Assembly: GCA_964247055.1 (NCBI GenBank)
Contig: OZ176054.1
Coordinates: 992,001-1,056,000 of the forward strand
DNA length: 64,000 nt
Direction: 5' to 3'
From: Paragordius varius
Lineage: Eukaryota > Nematomorpha
The notes under the pieces are model-generated. The model ran no database searches, was not told the DNA's origin, and saw nothing but the letters and a program-made list of their open reading frames with translations. This document shows positions 15,431-31,940 of this stretch, one piece after another (within the stretch, counting starts at the first letter, position 1; every line of letters begins with the position of its first letter). A program made the position numbers and the translations under genes.

Positions 15431-18400
15431 TCTTATTAAGACTACATCAAAATATAGAGATAGTTTGACAAACTCTTTCATATCCGATTTTTACAACGAT
15501 ACTTTAAAAATTAATATATTAAACTAGTCGCATAAATACTCAAGTTAAACTTTGTCCTTAAAAATCGGATATTGGTCACCGGTGAACAAAACTAATTTTT
15601 ATACATTCTCTTAGTAAGACTACATCAAAATATAGAGATAGTTTGACAAATTCTTTCATATCCAATTTTTACAACGATACTTTAAAAATTAATGTATAGA
15701 ACTAGTCGCGTTAAACTTTGTCCTAAAAATTCGTATATTGATCATCGGTGAACAAAATTATTTTTTATACATTCTCTTAGTAAGACTCAACAAAATATAG
15801 AGATAGTTTGACAAACTCTTTCATATCCGATTTTTACAACGATACTTTAAAAATTAATGTATAAAACTAGTCCCATCAATACTCAAGTTTAACTTTGTCC
15901 TTAAAAATCGGATATTGGTCACCGGTGAACAAAATTATTTTTTATACATTCTCTTATTAAGACTACATCAAAATATAGAGATAGTTTGACAAACTCTTTC
16001 ATATCCGATTTTTACAACGATACTTTTAAAATTAATATTTAAACTAGTCGCATCAATACTCAAGTTAAACTTTGTCCTTAAAAATCGGATATTGGTCACC
16101 GGTGAACAAAACTATTTTTTATACATTCTCTTAGTAAGACTACATCAAAATATAGAGATAGTTTGACAAACTCTTTCATATCCGATTTTTACAACGATAC
16201 TTTAAAAATTAATGTATAGAACTAGTCGCGTTAAACTTTGTCCTAAAAATTCGTATAGTGATCACCGGTGAACAAAATTATTTTTTATACATTCTCTTAG
16301 TAAGACTACAACAAAATATAGAGATAGTTTGACAAACTCTTTCATATCCGATTTTTACAACGATACTTTAAAATTAATGTATAAAACTAGTCGCATCAAT
16401 ACTCAAGTTAAACTTTGTCCTTAAAAATCGGATATTGGTTACCGGTGAACAAAACTATTTTTTATACATTCTCTTAGTAAGACTACATCAAAATATAGGT
16501 TTGACAAACTCTTTCATATCCGATTTTTACAACGATACTTTAAAAATTAATGTATAGAACTAGTCGCGTTATACTTTGTCCTAAAAATTCATATTGATCA
16601 CCGGTGAACAAAATTATTTTTTATACATTCTCTTAGTAAGACTACAACAATATATAGAGATAGATTGACAAACTCTTTCATATCCGATTTTTACAACGAT
16701 ACTTTAAAAATTCATGTATAAAACTAGTCGCATCAATACTCAAGTTAAACTTGTCCTTAAAAATCGGATATTCGTCGCCGGTGAACAAAACTATTTTTTA
16801 TACGTTCTCTTAGTAAGACTACATCAAAATATAGAGATAGTTTGACAAACTCTTTCATATCCGATTTTTACAACGATACTTTAAAAATTAATGTATAGAA
16901 CTAGTCGCGTTATACTTTGTATTAAAAATTCGTATATTGATCACCGGTGAACAAAATTATTTTTTACAACATTCTCTTAGTAGGACTACATCAAAATATA
17001 GAGATAGTTTGACAAACTCTTTCATATCCGATTTTTACAACGATACTTTAAAAAATGTATAAAACTAGTCGCATCAATACTCAAGTAAAACTTTGTCCTT
17101 AATCGGATATTGGTTGCCGGTAAAGAAAATTTTTTTTTATCATTCTCTTATTAAGACTACATCAAAATATAGAGATAGTTTGACAAACTCTTTCATATCC
17201 GATTTTTACAACGATACTTTAAAAATTAATATATTAAACTAGTCGCATCAATACTCAAGTTAAACTTTGTCCTTAAAAATCTATATTGGTCACCGGTACA
17301 AAACGAATTTTTATACATTCTCTTAGTAAGACTACATCAAAATATAGAGATAGTTTGACAAATTCTTTCATATCCAATTTTTACAACGATACTTTAAAAA
17401 TTAATGTATAGAACTAGTCGCGTTATACTTTGTCGTAAAAATTCATATTGATCACCGGTGAACAAAATTATTTTTTATACATTCTCTTTGTAAGACTACA
17501 ACAAAATATAGAGATAGTTTGACAAACTCTTTCATATCCGATTTTTACAACGATACTTTAAAAATTCATGTATAAAACTAGTCGCATCAATACTCAAGTT
17601 AAACTTGTCCTTAAAAATCGGATATTGGTCGCCGGTGAACAAAACTATTTTTTATACGTTCTCTTAGTAAGACTACATCAAAATATAGAGATAGTTTGAC
17701 AAACTCTTTCATATCCGATTTTTACAACGATACTTTAAAAATTAATGTATAGAACTAGTCGCGTTATACTTTGTCCTAAAAATTCGTATATTGATCACCG
17801 GTGAACAAAATTATTTTTTACAACATTCTCTTAGTAGGACTACATCAAAATATAGAGATAGTTTGACAAACTCTTTCATATCCGATTTTTACAACGATAC
17901 TTTAAAAAATGTATAAAACTAGTCGCATCAATACTCAAGTAAAACTTTGTCGTTAAAAATCGGATATTGGTCACCGGTGAACAAAACGAATTTTTATACA
18001 TTCTCTTAGTAAGACTACATCAAAATATAGAGATAGTTTGACAAATTCTTTCATATCCAATTTTTACAACGAAACTTTAAAAATTAATGTATAGAACTAG
18101 TCGCATCAATACTCAAGTTTTTGTCCTTAAAAATCGGATATTGGTCACCGGTGAACAAAATTATTTTTACAACATTCTCTTAGTAGGACTACATCAAAAT
18201 ATAGAGATAGTTTGACAAACTCTTTCATATCCGATTTTTACAACGATACTTTAAAAAATGTATAAAACTAGTCGCATCAATACTCAAGTAAAACTTTGTC
18301 CTTAAAAATCGGATATTGCTTGCCGGTAAAGAAAATTATTTTTTATCATTCTCTTAGTAGACTACATCATAATATAGAGATAGTTTGACAAACTCTTTCA

Positions 18401-21400
18401 TATCCGATTTTTACAACGATACTTTAAAAAATGTATAAAACTAGTCGCATCAATACTCAAGTAAAACTTTGTCGTTAAAAATCGGATATTGGTCACCGGT
18501 GAACAAAACGAATTTTTATACATTCTCTTAGTAAGACTACATCAAAATATAGAGATAGTTTGACAAATTCTTTCATATCCAATTTTTACAACGAAACTTT
18601 AAAAATTAATGTATAAAACTAGTCGCATCAATACTCAAGTTAAATTTTGTCCTTAAAAATCGGATTTTGGTCACCGGTGAACAAAATTATTTTTTATACA
18701 TTCTCTTATTAAGACTACATCAAAATATAGAGATAGTTTGACAAACTCTTTCATATCCGATTTTTACAACGATACTTTAAAAATTAATATATTAAACTAG
18801 TCGCATCAATACTCAAGTTAAACTTTGTCCTTAAAAATCGGATATTGGTCACCGGTGAACAAAACTAATTTTTATACATTCTCTTAGTAAGACTACATCA
18901 AAATATAGAGATAGTTTGACAAATTCTTTCATATCCAATTTTTACAACGATACTTTAAAAATTAATGTATAGAACTAGTCGCGTTAAACTTTGTCCTAAA
19001 AATTCGTATATTGATCATCGGTGAACAAAATTATTTTTTACAACATTCTCTTAGTAGGACTACATCAAAATATAGAGATAGTTTGACAAACTCTTTCATA
19101 TCCGATTTTTACAACGATACTTTAAAAAATGTATAAAACTAGTCGCATCAATACTCAAGTAAAACTTTGTCGTTAAAAATCGGATATTGGTCACCGGTGA
19201 ACAAAACGAATTTTTATACATTCTCTTAGTAAGACTACATCAAAATATAGAGATAGTTTGACAAATTCTTTCATATCCAATTTTTACAACGAAACTTTAA
19301 AAATTAATGTATAAAACTAGTCGCATCAATACTCAAGTTAAACTTTGTCCTTAAAAATCGGATATTGGTCACCGGTGAACAAAACTAATTTTTATACATT
19401 CTCTTAGTAAGACTACATCAAAATATAGAGATAGTTTGACAAATTCTTTCATATCCAATTTTTACAACGATACTTTAAAAATTAATGTATAGAACTAGTC
19501 GCGTTAAACTTTGTCCTAAAAATTCGTATATTGATCATCGGTGAACAAAATTATTTTTTATACATTCTCTTAGTAAGACTCAACAAAATATAGAGATAGT
19601 TTGACAAACTCTTTCATATCCGATTTTTACAACGATACTTTAAAAATTAATGTATAAAACTAGTCGCATCAATACTCAAGTAAAACTTTGTCCTTAAAAA
19701 TCGGATATTGGTCACCGGTGAACAAAATTATTTTTTATACATTCTCTTATTAAGACTACATCAAAATATAGAGATAGTTTGACAAACTCTTTCATATCCG
19801 ATTTTTACAACGATACTTTTAAAATTAATATTTAAACTAGTCGCATTAATACTCAAGTTAAACTTTGTCCTTAAAAATCGGATATTGGTCACCGGTGAAC
19901 AAAACTATTTTTTATACATTCTCTTAGTAAGACTACATCAAAATATAGAGATAGTTTGACAAACTCTTTCATATCCGATTTTTACAACGATACTTTAAAA
20001 ATTAATGTATAGAACTAGTCGCGTTAAACTTTGTCCTAAAAATTCGTATAGTGATCACCGGTGAACAAAATTATTTTTTATACATTCTCTTAGTAAGACT
20101 ACAACAAAATATAGAGATAGTTTGACAAACTCTTTCATATCCGATTTTTACAACGATACTTTAAAATTAATGTATAAAACTAGTCGCATCAATACTCAAG
20201 TTAAACTTTGTCGTTAAAAATCGGATATTGGTCACCGGTGAACAAAACGAATTTTTATACATTCTCTTAGTAAGACTACATCAAAATATAGAGATAGTTT
20301 GACAAATTCTTTCATATCCAATTTTTACAACGATACTTTAAAAATTAATGTATAGAACTAGTCGCGTTATACTTTGTCCTAAAAATTCGTATATTGATCA
20401 CCGGTGAACAAAATTATTTTTTACAACATTCTCTTAGTAGGACTACATCAAAATATAGAGATAGTTTGACAAACTCTTTCATATCCGATTTTTACAACGA
20501 TACTTTAAAAAATGTATAAAACTAGTCGCATCAATACTCAAGTAAAACTTTGTCGTTAAAAATCGGATATTGGTCACCGGTGAACAAAACGAATTTTTAT
20601 ACATTCTCTTAGTAAGACTACATCAAAATATAGAGATAGTTTGACAAATTCTTTCATATCCAATTTTTACAACGAAACTTTAAAAATTAATGTATAGAAC
20701 TAGTCGCATCAATACTCAAGTTTTTGTCCTTAAAAATCGGATATTGGTCACCGGTGAACAAAATTATTTTTACAACATTCTCTTAGTAGGACTACATCAA
20801 AATATAGAGATAGTTTGACAAACTCTTTCATATCCGATTTTTACAACGATACTTTAAAAAATGTATAAAACTAGTCGCATCAATACTCAAGTAAAACTTT
20901 GTCCTTAAAAATCGGATATTGCTTGCCGGTAAAGAAAATTATTTTTTATCATTCTCTTAGTAGACTACATCATAATATAGAGATAGTTTGACAAACTCTT
21001 TCATATCCGATTTTTACAACGATACTTTAAAAATTAATGTATAAAACTAGTCGCATCAATACTCAAGTTAAATTTTGTCCTTAAAAATCGGATATTGGTC
21101 ACCGGTGAACAAAATTATTTTTTATACATTCTCTTATTAAGACTACATCAAAATATAGAGATAGTTTGACAAACTCTTTCATATCCGATTTTTACAACGA
21201 TACTTTAAAAATTAATATATTAAACTAGTCGCATCAATACTCAAGTTAAACTTTGTCCTTAAAAATCGGATATTGGTCACCGGTGAACAAAACTATTTTT
21301 TATACATTCTCTTAGTAAGACTACATCAAAATATAGAGATAGTTTGACAAACTCTTTCATATCCGATTTTTACAACGATACTTTAAAAATTAATGTATAG

Positions 21401-24400
21401 AACTAGTCGCGTTAAACTTTGTCCTAAAAATTCGTATAGTGATCACCGGTGAACAAAATTATTTTTTATACATTCTCTTAGTAAGACTACAACAAAATAT
21501 AGAGATAGTTTGACAAACTCTTTCATATCCGATTTTTACAACGATACTTTAAAATTAATGTATAAAACTAGTCGCATCAATACTCAAGTTAAACTTTGTC
21601 CTTAAAAATCGGATATTGGTCACCGGTGAACAAAACGAATTTTTATACATTCTCTTAGTAAGACTACATCAAAATATAGAGATAGTTTGACAAATTCTTT
21701 CATATCCAATTTTTACAACGAAACTTTAAAAATTAATGTATAAAACTAGTCGCATCAATACTCAAGTTAAACTTTGTCCTTAAAAATCGGATATTGGTCA
21801 CCGGTGAACAAAACTAATTTTTATACATTCTCTTAGTAAGACTACATCAAAATATAGAGATAGTTTGACAAATTCTTTCATATCCAATTTTTACAACGAT
21901 ACTTTAAAAATTAATGTATAGAACTAGTCGCGTTAAACTTTGTCCTAAAAATTCGTATATTGATCATCGGTGAACAAAATTATTTTTTATACATTCTCTT
22001 AGTAAGACTCAACAAAATATAGAGATAGTTTGACAAACTCTTTCATATCCGATTTTTACAACGATACTTTAAAAATTAATGTATAAAACTAGTCGCATCA
22101 ATACTCAAGTAAAACTTTGTCCTTAAAAATCGGATATTGGTCACCGGTGAACAAAATTATTTTTTATACATTCTCTTATTAAGACTACATCAAAATATAG
22201 AGATAGTTTGACAAACTCTTTCATATCCGATTTTTACAACGATACTTTTAAAATTAATATTTAAACTAGTCGCATTAATACTCAAGTTAAACTCTGTCCT
22301 TAAAAATCGGATATTGGTCACCGGTGAACAAAACTATTTTTTATACATTCTCTTAGTAAGACTACATCAAAATATAGAGATAGTTTGACAAACTCTTTCA
22401 TATCCGATTTTTACAACGATACTTTAAAAATTAATGTATAGAACTAGTCGCGTTAAACTTTGTCCTAAAAATTCGTATAGTGATCACCGGTGAACAAAAT
22501 TATTTTTTATACATTCTCTTAGTAAGACTACAACAAAATATAGAGATAGTTTGACAAACTCTTTCATATCCGATTTTTACAACGATACTTTAAAATTAAT
22601 GTATAAAACTAGTCGCATCAATACTCAAGTTAAACTTTGTCCTTAAAAATCGGATATTGGTCACCGGTGAACAAAACTATTTTTTATACATTCTCTTAGT
22701 AAGACTACATCAAAATATAGGTTTGACAAACTCTTTCATATCCGATTTTTACAACGATACTTTAAAAATTAATGTATAGAACTAGTCGCGTTATACTTTG
22801 TCCTAAAAATTCATATTGATCACCGGTGAACAAAATTATTTTTTATACATTCTCTTAGTAAGACTACAACAATATATAGAGATAGATTGACAAACTCTTT
22901 CATATCCGATTTTTACAACGATACTTTAAAAATTCATGTATAAAACTAGTCGCATCAATACTCAAGTTAAACTTGTCCTTAAAAATCGGATATTGGTCGC
23001 CGGTGAACAAAACTATTTTTTATACGTTCTCTTAGTAAGACTACATCAAAATATAGAGATAGTTTGACAAACTCTTTCATATCCGATTTTTACAACGATA
23101 CTTTAAAAATTAATGTATAGAACTAGTCGCGTTATACTTTGTCCTAAAAATTCGTATATTGATCACCGGTGAACAAAATTATTTTTTACAACATTCTCTT
23201 AGTAGGACTACATCAAAATATAGAGATAGTTTGACAAACTCTTTCATATCCGATTTTTACAACGATACTTTAAAAAATGTATAAAACTAGTCGCATCAAT
23301 ACTCAAGTAAAACTTTGTCCTTAATCGGATATTGGTTGCCGGTAAAGAAAATTTTTTTTTATCATTCTCTTATTAAGACTACATCAAAATATAGAGATAG
23401 TTTGACAAACTCTTTCATATCCGATTTTTACAACGATACTTTAAAAATTAATATATTAAACTAGTCGCATCAATACTCAAGTTAAACTTTGTCCTTAAAA
23501 ATCGGATATTGGTCACCGGTGAACAAAACGAATTTTTATACATTCTCTTAGTAAGACTACATCAAAATATAGAGATAGTTTGACAAATTCTTTCATATCC
23601 AATTTTTACAACGATACTTTAAAAATTAATGTATAGAACTAGTCGCGTTAAACTTTGTCCTAAAAATTCGTATATTGATCACCGGTGAACAAAACTATTT
23701 TTTATACATTCTCTTAGTAAGACTACATCAAAATATAGAGATAGTTTGACAAACTCTTTCATATCCGATTTTTACAACGATACTTTAAAAATTAATGTAT
23801 AGAACTAGTCGCGTTATACTTTGTCCTAAAAATTCATATTGATCACCGGTGAACAAAATTATTTTTTATACATTCTCTTTGTAAGACTACAACAAAATAT
23901 AGAGATAGTTTGACAAACTCTTTCATATCCGATTTTTACAACGATACTTTAAAAATTCATGTATAGAACTAGTCGCGTTATACTTTGTCCTAAAAATTCG
24001 TATATTGATCACCGGTGAACAAAATTATTTTTTACAACATTCTCTTAGTAGGACTACATCAAAATATAGAGATAGTTTGACAAACTCTTTCATATCCGAT
24101 TTTTACAACGATACTTTAAAAAATGTATAAAACTAGTCGCATCAATACTCAAGTAAAACTTTGTCCTTAATCGGATATTGGTTGCCGGTAAAGAAAATTT
24201 TTTTTTATCATTCTCTTATTAAGACTACATCAAAATATAGAGATAGTTTGACAAACTCTTTCATATCCGATTTTTACAACGATACTTTAAAAATTAATAT
24301 ATTAAACTAGTCGCATCAATACTCAAGTTAAACTTTGTCCTTAAAAATCGGATATTGGTCACCGGTGAACAAAACGAATTTTTATACATTCTCTTAGTAA

Positions 24401-27400
24401 GACTACATCAAAATATAGAGATAGTTTGACAAATTCTTTCATATCCAATTTTTACAACGATACTTTAAAAATTAATGTATAGAACTAGTCGCGTTAAACT
24501 TTGTCCTAAAAATTCGTATATTGATCACCGGTGAACAAAACTATTTTCTATACATTCTCTTAGTAAGACTACATCAAAATATAGAGATAGTTTGACAAAC
24601 TCTTTCATATCCGATTTTTACAACGATACTTTAAAAATTAATGTATAGAACTAGTCGCGTTATACTTTGTCCTAAAAATTCATATTGATCACCGGTGAAC
24701 AAAATTATTTTTTATACATTCTCTTTGTAAGACTACAACAAAATATAGAGATAGTTTGACAAACTCTTTCATATCCGATTTTTACAACGATACTTTAAAA
24801 ATTCATGTATAAAACTAGTCGCATCAATACTCAAGTTAAACTTGTCCTTAAAAATCGAATATTGGTCGCCGGTGAACAAAACTATTTTTTATACGTTCTC
24901 TTAGTAAGACTACATCAAAATATAGAGATAGTTTGACAAACTCTTTCATATCCGATTTTTACAACGATACTTTAAAAATTAATGTATAGAACTAGTCGCG
25001 TTATACTTTGTCCTAAAAATTCGTATATTGATCACCGGTGAACAAAATTATTTTTTACAACATTCTCTTAGTAGGACTACATCAAAATATAGAGATAGTT
25101 TGACAAACTCTTTCATATCCGATTTTTACAACGATACTTTAAAAAATGTATAAAACTAGTCGCATCAATACTCAAGTAAAACTTTGTCGTTAAAAATCGG
25201 ATATTGGTCACCGGTGAACAAAACGAATTTTTATACATTCTCTTAGTAAGACTACATCAAAATATAGAGATAGTTTGACAAATTCTTTCATATCCAATTT
25301 TTACAACGAAACTTTAAAAATTAATGTATAGAACTAGTCGCGTTAAACTTTGTCCTAAAAATTCGTATATTGATCACCGGTGAACAAAATTATTTTTTAT
25401 ACATTCTCTTAGTAAGACTACAACAAAATATAGAGATAGTTTGACAAACTCTTTCATATCCGATTTTTACAACGATACTTTTAAAATTAATATATTAAAC
25501 TAGTCGCATCAATACTCAAGTTAAACTTTGTCCTTAAAAATCGGATATTGGTCACCGGTGAACAAAACTATTTTTTATACATTCTCTTAGTAAGACTACA
25601 TCAAAATATAGAGATAGTTTGACAAACTCTTTCATATCCGATTTTTACAACCATACTTTAAAAATTAATGTATAAAACTAGTCCCATCAATACTCAAGTT
25701 TAACTTTGTCCTTAAAAATCGGATATTGGTCACCGGTGAACAAAATTATTTTTTATACATTCTCTTATTAAGACTACATCAAAATATAGAGATAGTTTGA
25801 CAAACTCTTTCATATCCGATTTTTACAACGATACTTTTAAAATTAATATATTAAACTAGTCGCATCAATACTCAAGTTAAACTTTGTCCTTAAAAATCGG
25901 ATATTGGTCACCGGTGAACAAAACTATTTTTTATACATTCTCTTAGTAAGACTACATCAAAATATAGAGATAGTTTGCCAAACTCTTTCATATCCGATTT
26001 TTACAACCATACTTTAAAAATTAATGTATAGAACTAGTCGCGTTAAACTTTGTCCTAAAAATTCGTATATTGATGACCGGTGAACAAAATTATTTTTTAT
26101 ACATTCTCTTAGTAAGACTACAACAAAATATAGAGATAGTTTGACAAACTCTTTCATATCCGATTTTTACAACGATACTTTAAAAATTCATGTATAAAAC
26201 TAGTCGCATCAATACTCAAGTTAAACTTTGTCCTTAAAAATCGGATATTGGTCGCCGGTGAACAAAACTATTTTTTATACATTCTCTTAGTAAGACTACA
26301 TCAAAATATAGAGATAGTTTGACAAACTCTTTCATATCCGATTTTTACAACGATACTTTAAAAATCAATGTATAAAACTAGTCGCGTTAAACTTTGTCCT
26401 AAAAATTGGGATATTGATTACCGGTGAACAAAATTATTTTTTATACATTCTCTTAGTAAGACTACAACAAAATATAGAGATAGTTTGACAAACTCTTTCA
26501 TATCCGATTTTTACAACGATACTTTAAAAATTAATGTATAAAACTAGTCGCATCAATACTCAAGTTAAACTTTGTCCTTAAAAATCGGATATTGGTCGCC
26601 GGTGAACAAAACTATTTTTTATACATTCTCTTAGTAAGACTACATCAAAATATAGAGATAGTTTGACAAACTCTTTCATATCCGATTTTTACAACGATAC
26701 TTTAAAAATTAATGTATAAAACTAGTCGCGTTAAACTTTGTCCTAAAAATTCGGATATTGATCACCGGTGAACAAAATTATTTTTTATACATTCTCTTAG
26801 TAAGACTACAACAAAATATAGAGATAGTTGAACAAACTCTTTCATATCCGATTTTTACAACGATACTTTAAAAATTAATGTATAAAACTAGTCGCATCAA
26901 TACTCAAGTTAAACTTTGTCCTTAAAAATCGGATATTGGTCGCCGGTGAACAAAACTATTTTTTATACATTCTCTTAGTAAGACTACATCAAAATATAGA
27001 GATAGTTTGACAAACTCTTTCATATCCGATTTTTACAACGATACTTTAAAAATCAATGTATAAAACTAGTCGCGTTAAACTTTGTCCTAAAAATTGGGAT
27101 ATGGATTACCGGTGAACAAAATTATTTTTTATACATTCTCTTAGTAAGACTACAACAAAATATAGAGATAGTTTGACAAACTCTTTCATATCCTTATTTT
27201 TACAACGATACTTTAAAAATTAATGTATAAAACTAGTCGCATCAATACTCAAGTTAAACTTTGTCCTTAAAAATCGGATATTGGTCGCCGGTGAACAAAA
27301 CTATTTTTTATACATTCTCTTAGTAAGACTACATCAAAATATAGAGATAGTTTGACAAACTCTTTCATATCCGATTTTTACAACGATACTTTAAAAATTA

Positions 27401-28199
27401 ATGTATAAAACTAGTCGCGTTAAACTTTGTCCTAAAAATTCGGATATTGATCACCGGGAACAAAATTATTTTTTATACATTCTCGTAGTAAGACTACAAC
27501 AAAATATAGAGATAGTTTGACAAACTCTTTCATATCCGATTTTTACAACGATACTTTAAAAATTAATGTATAAAACTAGTTGCATCAATACTCAAGTTAA
27601 ACTTTGTCCTTAAAAATCGGATATTGGTCGCCGGTGAACAAAACTATTTTTTATACATTCTCTTAGTAAGACTACATCAAAATATAGAGATAGTTTGACA
27701 AACTCTTTCATATCCGATTTTTACAACGATACTTTAAAAATTAATGTATAAAACTAGTCGCGTTAAACTTTGTCCTAAAAATTCGGATATTGATCACCGG
27801 TGAACAAAATTATTTTTTATACATTCTCTTAGTAAGACTACAACAAAATATAGAGATAGTTGAACAAACTCTTTCATATCCGATTTTTACAACGATACTT
27901 TAAAAATTAATGTATAGAACTAGTCGCGTTAAACTTTGTCCTAAAAATTGGGATATGGATTACCGGTGAACAAAATTATTTTTTATACATTCTCTTAGTA
28001 AGACTACAATAAAGTATAGAGATAGTTTGACAAACTATTTCATCCGATTTTTACAACGATACTTTAAAAATTAATGTATAAAACTAGTCGCATCAATACT
28101 CAAGTTAAACTTTGTCCTTAAAAATCGGATATTGGTCATCGGTGAACAAAATTATTTTTTATACATTCTCTTATTATGACTACATCAAAATATAGAGAT

Positions 28200-31100
28200 A
28201 GTTTTACAAACTCTTTCATATCCGATTTTTACAACGATACTTTAAAAATTAATGTATAGAACTAGTCGCGTTAAACTTTGTCCTAAAAATTCGTATATTG
28301 ATCACCGGTGAACAAAACTATTTTTTATACATTCTCTTAGTAAGACTACAACAAAATATAGAGATAGTTTGACAAACTCTTTCATATCCGATTTTTACAA
28401 CGATACTTTAAAAATCAATGTATAAAACTAGTCGCGTTAAACTTTGTCCTAAAAATTGGGATATGGATTACCGGTGAACAAAATTATTTTTTATACATTC
28501 TCTTAGTAAGACTACAACAAAATATAGAGATAGTTTGACAAACTCTTTCATATCCTTATTTTTACAACGATACTTTAAAAATTAATGTATAAAACTAGTC
28601 GCATCAATACTCAAGTTAAACTTTGTCCTTAAAAATCGGATATTGGTCGCCGGTGAACAAAACTATTTTTTATACATTCTCTTAGTAAGACTACATCAAA
28701 ATATAGAGATAGTTTGACAAACTCTTTCATATCCGATTTTTACAACGATACTTTAAAAATTAATGTATAAAACTAGTCGCGTTAAACTTTGTCCTAAAAA
28801 TTCGGATATTGATCACCGGGAACAAAATTATTTTTTATACATTCTCGTAGTAAGACTACAACAAAATATAGAGATAGTTTGACAAACTCTTTCATATCCG
28901 ATTTTTACAACGATACTTTAAAAATTAATGTATAAAACTAGTTGCATCAATACTCAAGTTAAACTTTGTCCTTAAAAATCGGATATTGGTCGCCGGTGAA
29001 CAAAACTATTTTTTATACATTCTCTTAGTAAGACTACATCAAAATATAGAGATAGTTTGACAAACTCTTTCATATCCGATTTTTACAACGATACTTTAAA
29101 AATTAATGTATAAAACTAGTCGCGTTAAACTTTGTCCTAAAAATTCGGATATTGATCACCGGTGAACAAAATTATTTTTTATACATTCTCTTAGTAAGAC
29201 TACAACAAAATATAGAGATAGTTGAACAAACTCTTTCATATCCGATTTTTACAACGATACTTTTAAAATTAATATATTAAACTAGTCGCATCAATACTCA
29301 AGTTAAACTTTGTCCTTAAAAATCGGATATTGGTCACCGGTGAACAAAACTATTTTTTATACATTCTCTTAGTAAGACTACATCAAAATATAGAGATAGT
29401 TTGACAAACTCTTTCATATCCGATTTTTACAACCATACTTTAAAAATTAATGTATAGAACTAGTCGCGTTAAACTTTGTCCTAAAAATTCGTATATTGAT
29501 CACCGGTGAACAAAATTATTTTTTATACATTCTCTTAGTAAGACTACAATAAAGTATAGAGATAGTTTGACAAACTATTTCATCCGATTTTTACAACGAT
29601 ACTTTAAAAATTAATGTATAAAACTAGTCGCATCAATACTCAAGTTAAACTTTGTCCTTAAAAATCGGATATTGGTCATCGGTGAACAAAATTATTTTTT
29701 ATACATTCTCTTATTATGACTACATCAAAATATAGAGATAGTTTTACAAACTCTTTCATATCCGATTTTTACAACGATACTTTAAAAATTAATGTATAGA
29801 ACTAGTCGCGTTAAACTTTGTCCTAAAAATTCGTATATTGATCACCGGTGAACAAAATTATTTTTTATACATTCTCTTAGTAAGACTACAACAAAATATA
29901 GAGATAGTTTGACAAACTCTTTCATATCCGATTTTTACAACGATACTTTAAAAATTAATGTATAAAACTAGTCGCATCAATACTCAAGTTAAACTTTGTC
30001 CTTAAAAATCGGATATTGGTCGCCGGTGAACAAAACTATTTTTTATACATTCTCTTAGTAAGACTACATCAAAATATAGAGATAGTTTGACAAACTCTTT
30101 CATATCCGATTTTTACAACGATACTTTAAAAATCAATGTATAAAACTAGTCGCGTTAAACTTTGTCCTAAAAATTGGGATATGGATTACCGGTGAACAAA
30201 ATTATTTTTTATACATTCTCTTAGTAAGACTACAACAAAATATAGAGATAGTTTGACAAACTCTTTCATATCCTTATTTTTACAACGATACTTTAAAAAT
30301 TAATGTATAAAACTAGTCGCATCAATACTCAAGTTAAACTTTGTCCTTAAAAATCGGATATTGGTCGCCGGTGAACAAAACTATTTTTTATACATTCTCT
30401 TAGTAAGACTACATCAAAATATAGAGATAGTTTGACAAACTCTTTCATATCCGATTTTTACAACGATACTTTAAAAATTAATGTATAAAACTAGTCGCGT
30501 TAAACTTTGTCCTAAAAATTCGGATATTGATCACCGGGAACAAAATTATTTTTTATACATTCTCGTAGTAAGACTACAACAAAATATAGAGATAGTTTGA
30601 CAAACTCTTTCATATCCGATTTTTACAACGATACTTTAAAAATTAATGTATAAAACTAGTTGCATCAATACTCAAGTTAAACTTTGTCCTTAAAAATCGG
30701 ATATTGGTCGCCGGTGAACAAAACTATTTTTTATACATTCTCTTAGTAAGACTACATCAAAATATAGAGATAGTTTGACAAACTCTTTCATATCCGATTT
30801 TTACAACGATACTTTAAAAATTAATGTATAAAACTAGTCGCGTTAAACTTTGTCCTAAAAATTCGGATATTGATCACCGGTGAACAAAATTATTTTTTAT
30901 ACATTCTCTTAGTAAGACTACAACAAAATATAGAGATAGTTGAACAAACTCTTTCATATCCGATTTTTACAACGATACTTTTAAAATTAATATATTAAAC
31001 TAGTCGCATCAATACTCAAGTTAAACTTTGTCCTTAAAAATCGGATATTGGTCACCGGTGAACAAAACTATTTTTTATACATTCTCTTAGTAAGACTACA

Positions 31101-31940
31101 TCAAAATATAGAGATAGTTTGACAAACTCTTTCATATCCGATTTTTACAACCATACTTTAAAAATTAATGTATAGAACTAGTCGCGTTAAACTTTGTCCT
31201 AAAAATTCGTATATTGATCACCGGTGAACAAAATTATTTTTTATACATTCTCTTAGTAAGACTACAATAAAGTATAGAGATAGTTTGACAAACTATTTCA
31301 TCCGATTTTTACAACGATACTTTAAAAATTAATGTATAAAACTAGTCGCATCAATACTCAAGTTAAACTTTGTCCTTAAAAATCGGATATTGGTCATCGG
31401 TGAACAAAATTATTTTTTATACATTCTCTTATTATGACTACATCAAAATATAGAGATAGTTTTACAAACTCTTTCATATCCGATTTTTACAACGATACTT
31501 TAAAAATTAATGTATAGAACTAGTCGCGTTAAACTTTGTCCTAAAAATTCGTATATTGATCACCGGTGAACAAAATTATTTTTTATACATTCTCTTAGTA
31601 AGACTACAACAAAATATAGAGATAGTTTGACAAACTCTTTCATATCCGATTTTTACAACGATACTTTAAAAATTAATGTATAAAACTAGTCGCATCAATA
31701 CTCAAGTTAAACTTTGTCCTTAAAAATCGGATATTGGTCGCCGGTGAACAAAACTATTTTTTATACATTCTCTTAGTAAGACTACATCAAAATATAGAGA
31801 TAGTTTGACAAACTCTTTCATATCCGATTTTTACAACGATACTTTAAAAATTAATGTATAAAACTAGTCGCGTTAAACTTTGTCCTAAAAATTCGGATAT
31901 TGATCACCGGTGAACAAAATTATTTTTTATACATTCTCTT
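28200..31940. repeat. satellite higher-order repeat, unit about 1,719 bp (five A/B dimers)
   Basis: The 2-bp loss 'caccgggaac' recurs at 28813 and 30532 (1,719 bp), and the variant 'gttttacaaac' at 29741 and 31459 (1,718 bp). An earlier 'caccgggaac' at 27452 lies 1,361 bp before the first, about two monomers short. The unit is therefore close to five 344-bp dimers, and one copy has lost a dimer. Confidence 0.88.
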